From the NCBI GenBank assembly GCA_947627985.1, contig CANQYD010000001.1, positions 62,001-126,000 on the forward strand: DNA of 64,000 bases, given 5' to 3'. The notes below the pieces were generated by a model, which was given only the letters and a program-made list of their open reading frames with translations, did no database searches and was not told the DNA's origin. Origin of the DNA: an uncultured Clostridia bacterium. Its GTDB lineage: Bacteria; Bacillota; Clostridia; Oscillospirales; Ruminococcaceae. Shown piece by piece: positions 55,085 through 64,000 of the stretch; the first letter of the stretch is position 1, and each line of letters opens with the position of its first letter. The translations under genes were made by a program, and so were the position numbers.

Positions 55085-57676
55085 TTGCCGCTATTGATCA
55101 AGGATATCGACATTTCAAAGGTGTCGCAGGGCATGAGGCAGTATCTCGACTTCAAGCTCGCGCACATGGATAAAATTGTCTTTTTCCGTCTCGGAGATTT
55201 CTACGAGATGTTCTTTGACGACGCCGTCACCGCCTCCAAGGTCCTTGATCTGACGCTCACCGGCAAGGACTGCGGACTGTCAGAGCGCGCGCCGATGTGC
55301 GGCGTGCCCTTTCACGCCTGCGATTTTTATATCAAAAAGCTGATCGAAAACGGCTACAACGTCGTCATCTGCGAACAGACCGAGGACCCGGCTCAGGCTA
55401 AGGGAATAGTAAAGCGGGACATCATAAGGATCGTCACGCCGGGAACCCTCACCGACACCTCGATGCTCGACGAAGGCTCCAACAACTGGCTTTGCTCGGT
55501 CTATATAGAGAATCAGGAGGCGAGCCTGATTTTTGCGGATATGTCCACCGGCGAGGCTCATCTCTACACCGAGTCGGGAAAGGATTTCGAGCAGGGGATT
55601 ATAGATCAGCTATCGCGCTTCATGCCGTCAGAAATCATCGTTCAGCCCCGATTTGAACTGCTTGAAACTGCGGTGAAATTCATAAAAAATAAGCTTCACT
55701 GCGGCTTTTCAAAGCTGCAGGATAAAGAATTTGATCCCGAGTACCGCCGTGAGGACATTCTTGCGCAGTTTTCCGCGGATAATACATCGGATATAGGGAT
55801 ATCCTCCGCCGGGGGAATGTGCGCCGCCGCGGCTCTTTGCGGTTATATAAAGGACACGCAGAGGGTCGGAATCGGGAGATTTTCCAAGGTGGAAGTGCAC
55901 GACGGCGAACAGATAATGGAGCTCGGCTACACCGCAAGGACTAACCTTGAGATCATGAAGACCATCAGGGGCGACAGCAAAAAGGGCACGCTTCTTTGGG
56001 TCATCGACCGCACCAAGACCGCTATGGGCAGGCGGCTTTTAAAGAGCTGGCTCGACAAACCCCTCGTCAGCCCCTACAGGATAATTCAGCGCCTTGACGC
56101 GGTTGAGGAGCTTATATCAAGCGGCTCGGGACTGCCTGTTTTATGCGACATTTTAAGCGGCGTATATGATCTTGAAAGGCTGATGACGAAGGTCTTATAT
56201 AAGACCGCTCAGCCTAATGATCTGCGCGCACTTTCATCAACAGCGTTAATTATTCCTCATATAAAGGACAGGCTGTCGGAATTCAAGACGCAGCTTTTAA
56301 ATGATCTTAATTCAAAAATTTCACCCCTTGAAGATATCGCAAACCTCATCGAATCCGCCATTTCCGAGGATTCCTCCGACGGCGGAATGATAAAGCCCGG
56401 CTTTAACGAGGAGCTCGACTATCTAAAAAATATCCGTGCAAACGGGGAGGGGATAATCTCCCAGATCGTCGAGCGTGAGCGCGAGAGAACGGGTATACGC
56501 AACTTAAAAGTCGGATATAACCGCGTTTTCGGCTACTATATCGAGGTCACAAGATCGTTTTACGACCTCGTCCCGCAGGACTACATAAGAAAGCAGACCC
56601 TTGCAAACTGCGAGCGGTTCGTCACCGAAGAGCTCAAAAAGACCGAGGAGCAGATTCTCGGCGCCGAGGAAAAAATCTCGGCTCTTGAGACAAAGATTTT
56701 CTCGGAAATCAGGGACTTCGTCGGCTCTCGGCTCAATGAGGTGCAGAGAACCGCTTCGGCTCTTGCGGCTGTAGATGTCCTCTGCTCCTACGCTTCCGTC
56801 GCCGTCTCCAACAACTACGTCAAGCCCGAGATCGCGATCGACGGCATAATCAATATCCGAAACGGTCGTCACCCCGTCGTTGAGCTGACGCTTGAAGACG
56901 AAGTTTTCGTCCCTAACGACGCATATTTAGACCTCTCTTCTAACCGAATGGCTATCATCACGGGTCCTAATATGTCGGGTAAATCGACATTTATGAGGCA
57001 GGTAGCTTTGATCACTCTGATGGCTCAGATAGGCTCTTTCGTGCCGGCGGATTATGCAAAAATTTCCGTTGTAGACCAGATTTTCACCCGCGTGGGCGCT
57101 TCCGACGATCTGTCTTCGGGGCAGTCTACTTTCATGGTCGAGATGTCGGAAGTCGCCGAGATCGTAAGACGCGCTACAAAAAACAGCCTTGTAATCCTTG
57201 ACGAAGTAGGTCGCGGAACGTCTACCGTCGACGGAATCAGCATCGCAAGAAGCGTTGCGGAATACATCGCCGACCCGAAGATCATCGGCTGCAAGACCCT
57301 CTTTGCGACTCACTATCACGAGCTGATATCAATGGAGGGCGAGGTCCCGGGGGTGCTCAATTACAGCGTTGCCGTCAAAAAATCGGGCGGAAGCGTGAGA
57401 TTTTTAAGAAAGATCGTCAGGGGCGGAGCAGACGAGAGCTACGGCATAGAAGTAGCAAAACTTGCGGGTCTTCCGAAAAAGCTCGTAGATCGGGCGAAGG
57501 AGATAATGTCCGGCATGAATACCGAAAAGCCGGAGCAGGTAAGCGATAACGAGCAGATAACTTTTGACCGAATCGGCGAGAGCGAAGCGATCGCAAGGCT
57601 TAAAAAGACAAATATCGACGAGCTTTCCGACGCGGAACTAAGAGAGCTCATCGAGGACATAATCAGCAATATTTAA
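55085..57676 (+). CDS. mutS: DNA mismatch repair protein MutS
   Basis: FFRLGDFYEMFFDDA; ITGPNMSGKSTFMRQVALI; DEVGRGTSTVDG; FATHYHEL. Confidence 0.97.
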   Translation: MPLLIKDIDISKVSQGMRQYLDFKLAHMDKIVFFRLGDFYEMFFDDAVTASKVLDLTLTGKDCGLSERAPMCGVPFHACDFYIKKLIENGYNVVICEQTEDPAQAKGIVKRDIIRIVTPGTLTDTSMLDEGSNNWLCSVYIENQEASLIFADMSTGEAHLYTESGKDFEQGIIDQLSRFMPSEIIVQPRFELLETAVKFIKNKLHCGFSKLQDKEFDPEYRREDILAQFSADNTSDIGISSAGGMCAAAALCGYIKDTQRVGIGRFSKVEVHDGEQIMELGYTARTNLEIMKTIRGDSKKGTLLWVIDRTKTAMGRRLLKSWLDKPLVSPYRIIQRLDAVEELISSGSGLPVLCDILSGVYDLERLMTKVLYKTAQPNDLRALSSTALIIPHIKDRLSEFKTQLLNDLNSKISPLEDIANLIESAISEDSSDGGMIKPGFNEELDYLKNIRANGEGIISQIVERERERTGIRNLKVGYNRVFGYYIEVTRSFYDLVPQDYIRKQTLANCERFVTEELKKTEEQILGAEEKISALETKIFSEIRDFVGSRLNEVQRTASALAAVDVLCSYASVAVSNNYVKPEIAIDGIINIRNGRHPVVELTLEDEVFVPNDAYLDLSSNRMAIITGPNMSGKSTFMRQVALITLMAQIGSFVPADYAKISVVDQIFTRVGASDDLSSGQSTFMVEMSEVAEIVRRATKNSLVILDEVGRGTSTVDGISIARSVAEYIADPKIIGCKTLFATHYHELISMEGEVPGVLNYSVAVKKSGGSVRFLRKIVRGGADESYGIEVAKLAGLPKKLVDRAKEIMSGMNTEKPEQVSDNEQITFDRIGESEAIARLKKTNIDELSDAELRELIEDIISNI

Positions 57677-57688
57677 AGAGGTAAAAAA

Positions 57689-59563
57689 ATGTTTATCAAG
57701 GTTCTTGACAAATCGGTATATGAACTGATAGCGGCGGGCGAGGTCATCGAACGCCCTTCGAGCGTTGTCAAGGAGCTTGTGGAGAACTCCATCGACGCCG
57801 GCTCGGGGAGCATTTCTGTCGAGATTCGTAACGGCGGACGGACATTTATAAGGGTTTCGGACAACGGCTCGGGAATCCAGCCGGAGGACATTCCGACGGC
57901 GTTCGAGCGGCATGCCACATCTAAAATCAAAACAAAAGAGGATTTGGACTCCATCGCGACTTTGGGATTTCGGGGCGAGGCTTTGGCGTCGATTTGCGCG
58001 GTCTCGAAAGTCGAACTGCTGACAAAATGCCGCGGAAGCAGCTACGGCGTGAAGTTTTTAATAGACGGCGGGGAATGCATGGATTATGAGGAATGCGGCT
58101 GTCCCGACGGCACCGTGTTTACCGTCAGGGATCTCTTTTACAACGTCCCGGCGAGGTTAAAATTCTTAAAAAAGGACGTAAGCGAGGGTAACGCGGTCGA
58201 AAACATGGTCTCAAAGATCGCTCTGTCCCACCCCGAAATCGCTTTTAAATTCATACGCGACGGCAAGAATATCTTCGTGACCCCGGGCGACGGCAGGCTC
58301 TCATCGGCTGTATATTCCGTGCTCGGCAGGGAGTTTGCGGGCTCGCTTTTGCCGGTGGATTACACATTAAGCGGCGTTTCCGTGTCGGGATTCGTCACAA
58401 AACCCCTGAGCGCAAAATCCAACCGTTCCTTCCAGAATTTCTTTGTAAATTCAAGATTTGTAAAATCCGTCACCTGCATGGTCGCACTTGAAGAGGCATA
58501 CCGCAATCAGATCATGGTCGGAAAATTCCCCGGCTGCGTTCTGAAGATAGATATTTCCCCCGCGAGTACCGACGTCAACGTGCACCCCGCGAAGCTTGAG
58601 ATCAGATTCAGCGAGGAAAAACCGGTCTACGACGCCATCTACTTCGCCGTCAAAAACGCGCTGATGATCTACGACACCCCCGACAACGGCGGCATGATAA
58701 ATGAAGCCGTGCACACTCCGAAGCCCGTTCTTACCCGCGCCGAGATATTTGCAAAGCCGGAGGAGCCGGTAAAGCAGTTTTCCTTCGGATCGTCCGCGGC
58801 AAGGGAGGTAACGGTCGGCGGGAAGAATTATAACGACATTTCGCCGAAGATAATTGCAGCCGCGGAGCCCGTTCATACAAAAGATCAGCCGAAGAGCTCA
58901 TTTACATTTTCAAAAGTGTCCGAAAAGGAAGATTTTTCGGATTATGCACCCGCCCCCAAGCCTTCTAATGATATCGAAGCCTTTGATCCCGCGACCCCCG
59001 ATATAAAGGTAGCAGGGGAGATATTCAGGACCTACATCGTCGCCACGAGAGGGGACGAGATGTATTTAATCGACAAACACGCCGCTCATGAACGGCTTAA
59101 TTTCAATAATTTAAAAAAAGGTATCGCCACGGTGGACGCCCAACAGCTTTTGACCCCGTTCACCGTAAAACTCAGCTATGACGGGCACACTGCCGTCTGC
59201 GACAATATCCCGCTTCTTGAGCGCTTCGGCTTCACATTTGAGCCGCTTGATCCCCCGGATATTAAGCTCACCGGCGTGCCGATACTTCTTACGGACGACG
59301 ACCCTGCCGATATTCTTACCCAAGTCGCCGACAATTTGGCGGCTGGAAAGGTCAACGGAGCCGACGAGATTTTTGACGAGCTGTTCCACTCCGTAGCCTG
59401 CAAAGCCTCGATCAAGGGCAATCAGGTGAACGGCATTGAGGAGCTCGAACACCTCGCCAAAGCCGTTTTCGATGAGGATATACGCTACTGCCCACACGGC
59501 AGACCCACCACAGTAAAGTTCACAAAATACGAGCTGGAAAAGCTCTTTAAGAGGGTGCAGTGA
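57689..59563 (+). CDS. mutL: DNA mismatch repair protein MutL
   Basis: IAAGEVIERPSSVVKELVENSIDAGS; DNGSGI; GFRGEALASI; C-terminal DKHAAHERL. Confidence 0.97.
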   Translation: MFIKVLDKSVYELIAAGEVIERPSSVVKELVENSIDAGSGSISVEIRNGGRTFIRVSDNGSGIQPEDIPTAFERHATSKIKTKEDLDSIATLGFRGEALASICAVSKVELLTKCRGSSYGVKFLIDGGECMDYEECGCPDGTVFTVRDLFYNVPARLKFLKKDVSEGNAVENMVSKIALSHPEIAFKFIRDGKNIFVTPGDGRLSSAVYSVLGREFAGSLLPVDYTLSGVSVSGFVTKPLSAKSNRSFQNFFVNSRFVKSVTCMVALEEAYRNQIMVGKFPGCVLKIDISPASTDVNVHPAKLEIRFSEEKPVYDAIYFAVKNALMIYDTPDNGGMINEAVHTPKPVLTRAEIFAKPEEPVKQFSFGSSAAREVTVGGKNYNDISPKIIAAAEPVHTKDQPKSSFTFSKVSEKEDFSDYAPAPKPSNDIEAFDPATPDIKVAGEIFRTYIVATRGDEMYLIDKHAAHERLNFNNLKKGIATVDAQQLLTPFTVKLSYDGHTAVCDNIPLLERFGFTFEPLDPPDIKLTGVPILLTDDDPADILTQVADNLAAGKVNGADEIFDELFHSVACKASIKGNQVNGIEELEHLAKAVFDEDIRYCPHGRPTTVKFTKYELEKLFKRVQ

Positions 59564-60489
59564 TGATAAACGCCGTCGCCGTCGCGGGACCGACCGCCTC
59601 CGGAAAGACCGCCCTCGCGATCCATCTTGCAAAGCGCTTTGGCGGAGAGATCGTCTGCGCGGACAGCATGCAGATATATAAAAATCTCGACATCGCGACA
59701 GCAAAGCCCACTCCCGACGAGCTTTCTCAGGCTAAGCACTGGCTTGTGGATTTTCTCGACCCCGGTGAAGAATTTTCCGTTGCGGATTATGTAAGGCTTG
59801 CGCATGAAGCGGTTTTTGATATATCAAGCCGCGGCAAGCTTCCCGTTATCTGCGGAGGCACCGGGCTTTACATCGATTCACTGCTTCAAAACATAAGCTT
59901 TTCCGAGGAGGAATATGACCCCGAGATCAGGCGCGAACTATCGGAAATCGCCAAGGAAAAGGGCGGGAGATATCTTCTTGAAGAGCTTAGAAAAATAGAC
60001 CCCGAAGCTGCTTCAAAGCTCCATGAGAACAACGTAAAGAGGATAATCCGGGCGATAGAAGTCTATAAAATATCCGGCGTGACCTTCACCGAGCAAAACC
60101 GCATGAGCCGAAAAAATCAAAGCCCCTACCGATATTTAAAGCTTGTCATAATCTTCAAGGACCGGGAGATTTTGTATCAAAGAATCGATAAACGCGTTGA
60201 TGAAATGCTTAAAATCGGGCTTTTGGAGGAGACCGGGAGGGTCTTAAATGACGAGACGTTAAAGACAGCCTCTCAGGCGATAGGATATAAGGAACTCCAG
60301 CCCTATTTTTCGGGTGAAAAGGAGCTTTCGGAGTGCGTTGAAAACTTAAAGCGCTCTACAAGAAGGTATGCAAAAAGGCAGATAACATGGTTCAAGCGGG
60401 ACCCCGAGGCGGTGCCGATATATGCCGATTCGGGCGACATCTTCGCGCAGGCTGAGGAGCTTGTCGAAAAGTTTTTAAAAGGAGAATGA
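59560..60489 (+). CDS. miaA: tRNA dimethylallyltransferase
   Basis: VAGPTASGKTALAIHLAKRFGGEIVCADSMQIYKNLDIATAKP; QAIGYKEL; RRYAKRQITWFKRD. Confidence 0.96.
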   Translation: MMINAVAVAGPTASGKTALAIHLAKRFGGEIVCADSMQIYKNLDIATAKPTPDELSQAKHWLVDFLDPGEEFSVADYVRLAHEAVFDISSRGKLPVICGGTGLYIDSLLQNISFSEEEYDPEIRRELSEIAKEKGGRYLLEELRKIDPEAASKLHENNVKRIIRAIEVYKISGVTFTEQNRMSRKNQSPYRYLKLVIIFKDREILYQRIDKRVDEMLKIGLLEETGRVLNDETLKTASQAIGYKELQPYFSGEKELSECVENLKRSTRRYAKRQITWFKRDPEAVPIYADSGDIFAQAEELVEKFLKGE

Positions 60490-60492
60490 GAG

Positions 60493-61704
60493 ATGACCTA
60501 CAGACGGGTTCGGGACGCACTGCTGATGTTTTTGATAGCTCTCTGCGTCTTCGCGATCATCGGCTCGCAGATCTATATCAGCGTCCACGGCAGTGAAAAT
60601 ACGCAGGACGCGGTTCTGTATACATATAAAGAGAGCATCAGCTTCACTGGGGTTTTTGTAAGAGACGAGACCGTCATCTACTCCGATTACAAAGGCAGCG
60701 GGGTGATGCACTACACCGCCTCCGACGGCTCGCGTCTGTCAAAAAATTCAGCCGTCGCGATCATCTACGACGACTATACCCAGATATATAACCGCTACCG
60801 CATCGACCGCCTTAAGGAGGAACTCGAAAATCTCAAGCGCGCCAACGACCCCGGCGTCACCGATTACGCCCAGCCGGAGTTTATAAACACCCAGATCGCC
60901 GACAACTACCGAAATCTGCTTCTCAATTTAAATGAGGAAAGCCTCGACATCGTCTACGACGACAGCTTGGATCTTTTGAAGCTGATGAACATCTACAATG
61001 TCGCAACTAACGTCGAGAGCGGATTCGATACCCGCATCGGCAAGCTTGAAGAGGAGATCAAGAACCTCTCGGCAGCTCTTAAAGACCCGGAATCCACCGT
61101 AACTTCGGCGGATACGGGGTACTTCACCTCTCATGTAGACGGCTATGAATCGAGCCTCACCACCGAAAAAATCCCCGAGATGACGGTGGAGGATATAAAG
61201 AAAGTCATCGACAATCCCGACAACAAGAACGCCTCCGACAGGCGCGCGATAGGTAAGGTCTTTAAGAATTATTCCTGGAAGATGGTCGGGGTGATAGACG
61301 TCGCCAACCGCTTCTTTGTGCATGATAATCTTAAATTTTCCATCGATTCATCGGAAAAGACCCACACCGTCACCGTAGACAGCATAACCCCGACAGGAAA
61401 CGGCAACGAGGCGATCATCGTCATCAGCTGCGACGAGCTTGACAGCGAGCTTGCGAGCACAAGAACCGCAGACGTCGAGCTCACTTTCATCGAGGAGACG
61501 GGAATACGGGCTCCGAGAAAAGCGATAAGGTTTGTAGGCGGCGAAAAGGGGGTTTATGTCATGGTCGGCGAGCAGCTTGAATTCAAAAAGCTGGACGTCA
61601 TATATGAGGGCGACGACTATGTTCTGTCAAAAAACACCTCCGACAGCGACTATCTGAACCTCTACGACCGCATCGTTATCGACCAGATTTCCCGGAAGGA
61701 ATAA
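60493..61704 (+). CDS. HlyD-like efflux/periplasmic adaptor-type protein
   Basis: N-terminal TM, coiled-coil region, C-terminal beta-barrel-like GIRAPRKAIRFVGGEKGVYVMVGEQLEFKKLDVIYEGDDYVLSK. Confidence 0.7.
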   Translation: MTYRRVRDALLMFLIALCVFAIIGSQIYISVHGSENTQDAVLYTYKESISFTGVFVRDETVIYSDYKGSGVMHYTASDGSRLSKNSAVAIIYDDYTQIYNRYRIDRLKEELENLKRANDPGVTDYAQPEFINTQIADNYRNLLLNLNEESLDIVYDDSLDLLKLMNIYNVATNVESGFDTRIGKLEEEIKNLSAALKDPESTVTSADTGYFTSHVDGYESSLTTEKIPEMTVEDIKKVIDNPDNKNASDRRAIGKVFKNYSWKMVGVIDVANRFFVHDNLKFSIDSSEKTHTVTVDSITPTGNGNEAIIVISCDELDSELASTRTADVELTFIEETGIRAPRKAIRFVGGEKGVYVMVGEQLEFKKLDVIYEGDDYVLSKNTSDSDYLNLYDRIVIDQISRKE

Positions 61705-61743
61705 ATTTTAGGAGGATTTTTAATAAAAATTCTCTCAAAAACC

Positions 61744-61772
61744 TTGACAACCGAGCCAAAATATAAGATAAT
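61744..61772 (+). promoter_or_regulatory. Sigma-A promoter of sepF
   Basis: TTGACA - 17 nt - GATAAT. Confidence 0.65.
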
Positions 61773-61859
61773 ATATAATATGGACAAAGTGTATATAAGT
61801 TTAAATGGAAGTAAGATTTTAAATGACAGGGGTTTTACCCTGAATATGGAGGACTGAAT

Positions 61860-62276
61860 ATGAGCGTATTTGATTCAATCAAGAATTTCGTTCTGGGCGA
61901 GGACGAGGATTACCAGCCCATCTACGAAGAAGAGACAGCACAGACGGTAGACGTGGCTGAAGAAAGACGCAACCGCGAGGTCAAGATTGCAGCGACTGCG
62001 ACCGTTCAGATCGTTTTAGCGCGCCCTGCCGATTTCTCGGAGGTCAAGTCTATCGGCGACGACTTAAACAATCAGAAAACCGTTCTTCTGAACCTTGAGC
62101 AGGTCAAGTCGGAGGACGCAAAGAGGATCATGGACTTCATCTCGGGCGTGGCGTATGCTAACAACGCGACCATCAAGATGACCGCTCAGAAGACTTTTGT
62201 CATCATGCCTAAAAACGTCGGCTTCTCGGGAGTCGATCTGATGAGCGAGCTTGAAAACAACGGCTATACCTTCTGA
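61860..62276 (+). CDS. sepF: Cell division protein SepF
   Basis: VQIVLARPADFSEVKSIGDDLNNQKTVLLNLEQVKSEDAKRIMDFISGVAYANNATIKMTAQKTFVIMPKNVG. Confidence 0.95.
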   Translation: MSVFDSIKNFVLGEDEDYQPIYEEETAQTVDVAEERRNREVKIAATATVQIVLARPADFSEVKSIGDDLNNQKTVLLNLEQVKSEDAKRIMDFISGVAYANNATIKMTAQKTFVIMPKNVGFSGVDLMSELENNGYTF

Positions 62277-63031
62277 TGTCCCGACCCGCTGTATCCTCGG
62301 GCGATGAGGACAGGCTTCTGATACGCCATCTTTTCGACCTGAGCGAGCGAAGCATAAGGAGCGGGCAGACGCTTTTTTCAAACTTTCTGGACGATAGGCA
62401 GCTTGCGATTTGCGAGGCTGCCTTGAAGTCGGATAAGAAGGAATTTACCACCCTCGGAGGATATGAATCCGCCGAGCGGAGAGTGTTTGCCTTCGGCGAG
62501 GTGACGGGGGATACAAATCTCCCATTTACTGCCGCAGTTTTTAACTATCCCGAATCGGCTCCGCTTTCCCACAGGGATTTTTTGGGAAGCCTGATGTCGT
62601 TAGGCATAAAGCGTGAGCTCTTGGGGGATATTCTCGTCGGAAACGGGAGAACGGCTGTTTTTGTGATAAATACCGCCGTCCCGCTTGTCAAGGACATCTC
62701 AAAAATCGGCAGGACGGGCGTTAAGATCAGTTTTGATTTTAAAGATGATGATATCCCCGTCCCGAAATTTGAGGATATCAGGGCAACTGTAGCTTCCCTT
62801 CGGCTTGACAGCGTTGTCGCCTCAGCTTTAAGGCTTTCAAGAGAAAAAGCGTCGGATCTGATACGTCATGAGGGAGTATCTCATAATCGGATCATGACCT
62901 ATTCCCCGGCTGATCGGGTCGAGGAAGGGGACAGATTTTCTATCCGCGGCTTCGGCAGATTTGATCTTTATGAAGTCGGCGGGCAGTCAAAAAAGGACAG
63001 GATATTTATAACCGTCAGAAGATATAAATAG
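62276..63031 (+). CDS. YlmH-like S4 RNA-binding protein
   Basis: DFLGSLMSLGIKRELLGDILV; S4-like SREKASDLIRHEGVSHN; follows sepF. Confidence 0.9.
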   Translation: MSRPAVSSGDEDRLLIRHLFDLSERSIRSGQTLFSNFLDDRQLAICEAALKSDKKEFTTLGGYESAERRVFAFGEVTGDTNLPFTAAVFNYPESAPLSHRDFLGSLMSLGIKRELLGDILVGNGRTAVFVINTAVPLVKDISKIGRTGVKISFDFKDDDIPVPKFEDIRATVASLRLDSVVASALRLSREKASDLIRHEGVSHNRIMTYSPADRVEEGDRFSIRGFGRFDLYEVGGQSKKDRIFITVRRYK

Positions 63032-63093
63032 CTTCGCCTCTTAAAGAATTTTCCGAACATTTCCATATAATAACAAACAGGAGGTAATCAACT

Positions 63094-63837
63094 ATGAACG
63101 CACAGGACATTTCAAACAAGAAGTTTGAGAAATCGACATTCGGCTACAAGCCCGAAGAGGTCGACGAGTATCTTCGTGACGTGGCGACGGCATACGCCAA
63201 GGTCGTTAAGGAGAAGGAAGAGGACGAGCTCAAAATCGTTAAGCTCGTCGAGAAGATAAACGAATACCGCGGAGATGAGGACGCCATTCGCGACGCCTTG
63301 CTGGTCGCTCAGAAGGAGGGCAACCGAATCGTCGCCGAGGCAAAAGCTCAGGCGGAGCAGATAATGCTCGAAGCCAACTCAAAGCGCGACGCAGCCATGG
63401 CGGAGATCGAAAACGACTGCGAGAACCTAAAGCGCCAGCAGATCGAGAAGGTCGCGGCGGCGATCAAAGCCGAAAGCGATAAGCTCAGCGCCGTCGAAGC
63501 CGCGGCAAAGACAAGGCTCGACATGCAGGCTGATAAATTAAACGCCATGAAAAAAGAGGTTACGGAATTCAAGAGAAAGCTCATGGTTATGCTCGATCAG
63601 CAGATAAAGAGCGCCGTGGCTTTGCCGGAGCTTACCGATGAGCAGATCGAGAATATTTTAAATACCCAGCCGACCGATGTTCCCGCGCAGCCCGAAGCGC
63701 CTCAGCAGCCCGAAAAGCGCGCCGAGGAGAAGCAGGAAAAACATGAGGACAAGACCCCGACTGCTTTCGGATTCTCGGAATTCAAGAGGCAGAATTATTC
63801 CGCAGACGAGCTGAAATTCGGACAGCGCCGCAACTGA
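63094..63837 (+). CDS. divIVA: DivIVA domain protein
   Basis: MNAQDISNKKFEKSTFGYKPEEVDEYLRDVATAYAKVVKEKEE. Confidence 0.92.
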   Translation: MNAQDISNKKFEKSTFGYKPEEVDEYLRDVATAYAKVVKEKEEDELKIVKLVEKINEYRGDEDAIRDALLVAQKEGNRIVAEAKAQAEQIMLEANSKRDAAMAEIENDCENLKRQQIEKVAAAIKAESDKLSAVEAAAKTRLDMQADKLNAMKKEVTEFKRKLMVMLDQQIKSAVALPELTDEQIENILNTQPTDVPAQPEAPQQPEKRAEEKQEKHEDKTPTAFGFSEFKRQNYSADELKFGQRRN

Positions 63838-63855
63838 TACATAAGTCTTTGAATC

Positions 63856-63893
63856 GGGGCATAACCCGTGTTATGCTCCGATATTTTTCATAC
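63856..63893 (+). terminator. Rho-independent terminator
   Basis: TCGGGGCATAAC-ccg-tGTTATGCTCCGA followed by TATTTTT. Confidence 0.8.
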
Positions 63894-63913
63894 AACGAAA
63901 GGAGCATTTTTAA

Positions 63914-64000
63914 ATGCCGGTTGATTACAACAAGACCCTCAACCTCCCCGAGACCGATTATCCCATGAGGGGAAACCTCCCGACAAAGGAGCCGGGAATG
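63914..64000 (+). CDS. ileS: Isoleucyl-tRNA synthetase, N-terminus (3' truncated by window)
   Basis: MPVDYNKTLNLPETDYPMRGNLPTKEPGM; SD AAAGGAG. Confidence 0.85.
   Translation, partial: MPVDYNKTLNLPETDYPMRGNLPTKEPGM

Overview
The window is a contiguous piece of a spore-forming Clostridia chromosome, probably Oscillospiraceae/Ruminococcaceae-like (inferred from gene content). Nearly all genes are on the + strand. It opens in the 3' end of clpX and closes in the 5' end of ileS. Most of it is a conserved core: rarA, prfA, tsaC/ywlC, coaE, an M18 aminopeptidase, spoIIGA-sigE-sigG, T-box-tyrS, a cell-wall amidase, an Nfn-type flavoprotein pair, yajC, spoIIIAA-AH, an Asp23-family gene, nusB, xseA, xseB (absent from the ORF track), ispA, dxs, tlyA, nadK, argR, recN, mltG, a U32 peptidase, manA, pckG, mutS-mutL-miaA, sepF, ylmH and divIVA. 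The accessory or unusual parts are: (i) an ECF sigma gene overlapping a gene that fuses an anti-sigma-like cytoplasmic tail plus TM helix to an extracellular serpin (46.5-48.9 kb); (ii) an unlisted 46-aa small ORF divergent from an AraC regulator, followed by two membrane proteins carrying three copies of one domain (48.9-51.5 kb); (iii) several copies of a ~350-450 bp modular multi-hairpin intergenic repeat whose stems differ between copies by compensatory changes; (iv) a perfect cloverleaf-like palindrome after the aminopeptidase gene; (v) an IS3-family element inserted in repeat-rich DNA. All product calls come from reading motifs and translations by eye; no database search was run.
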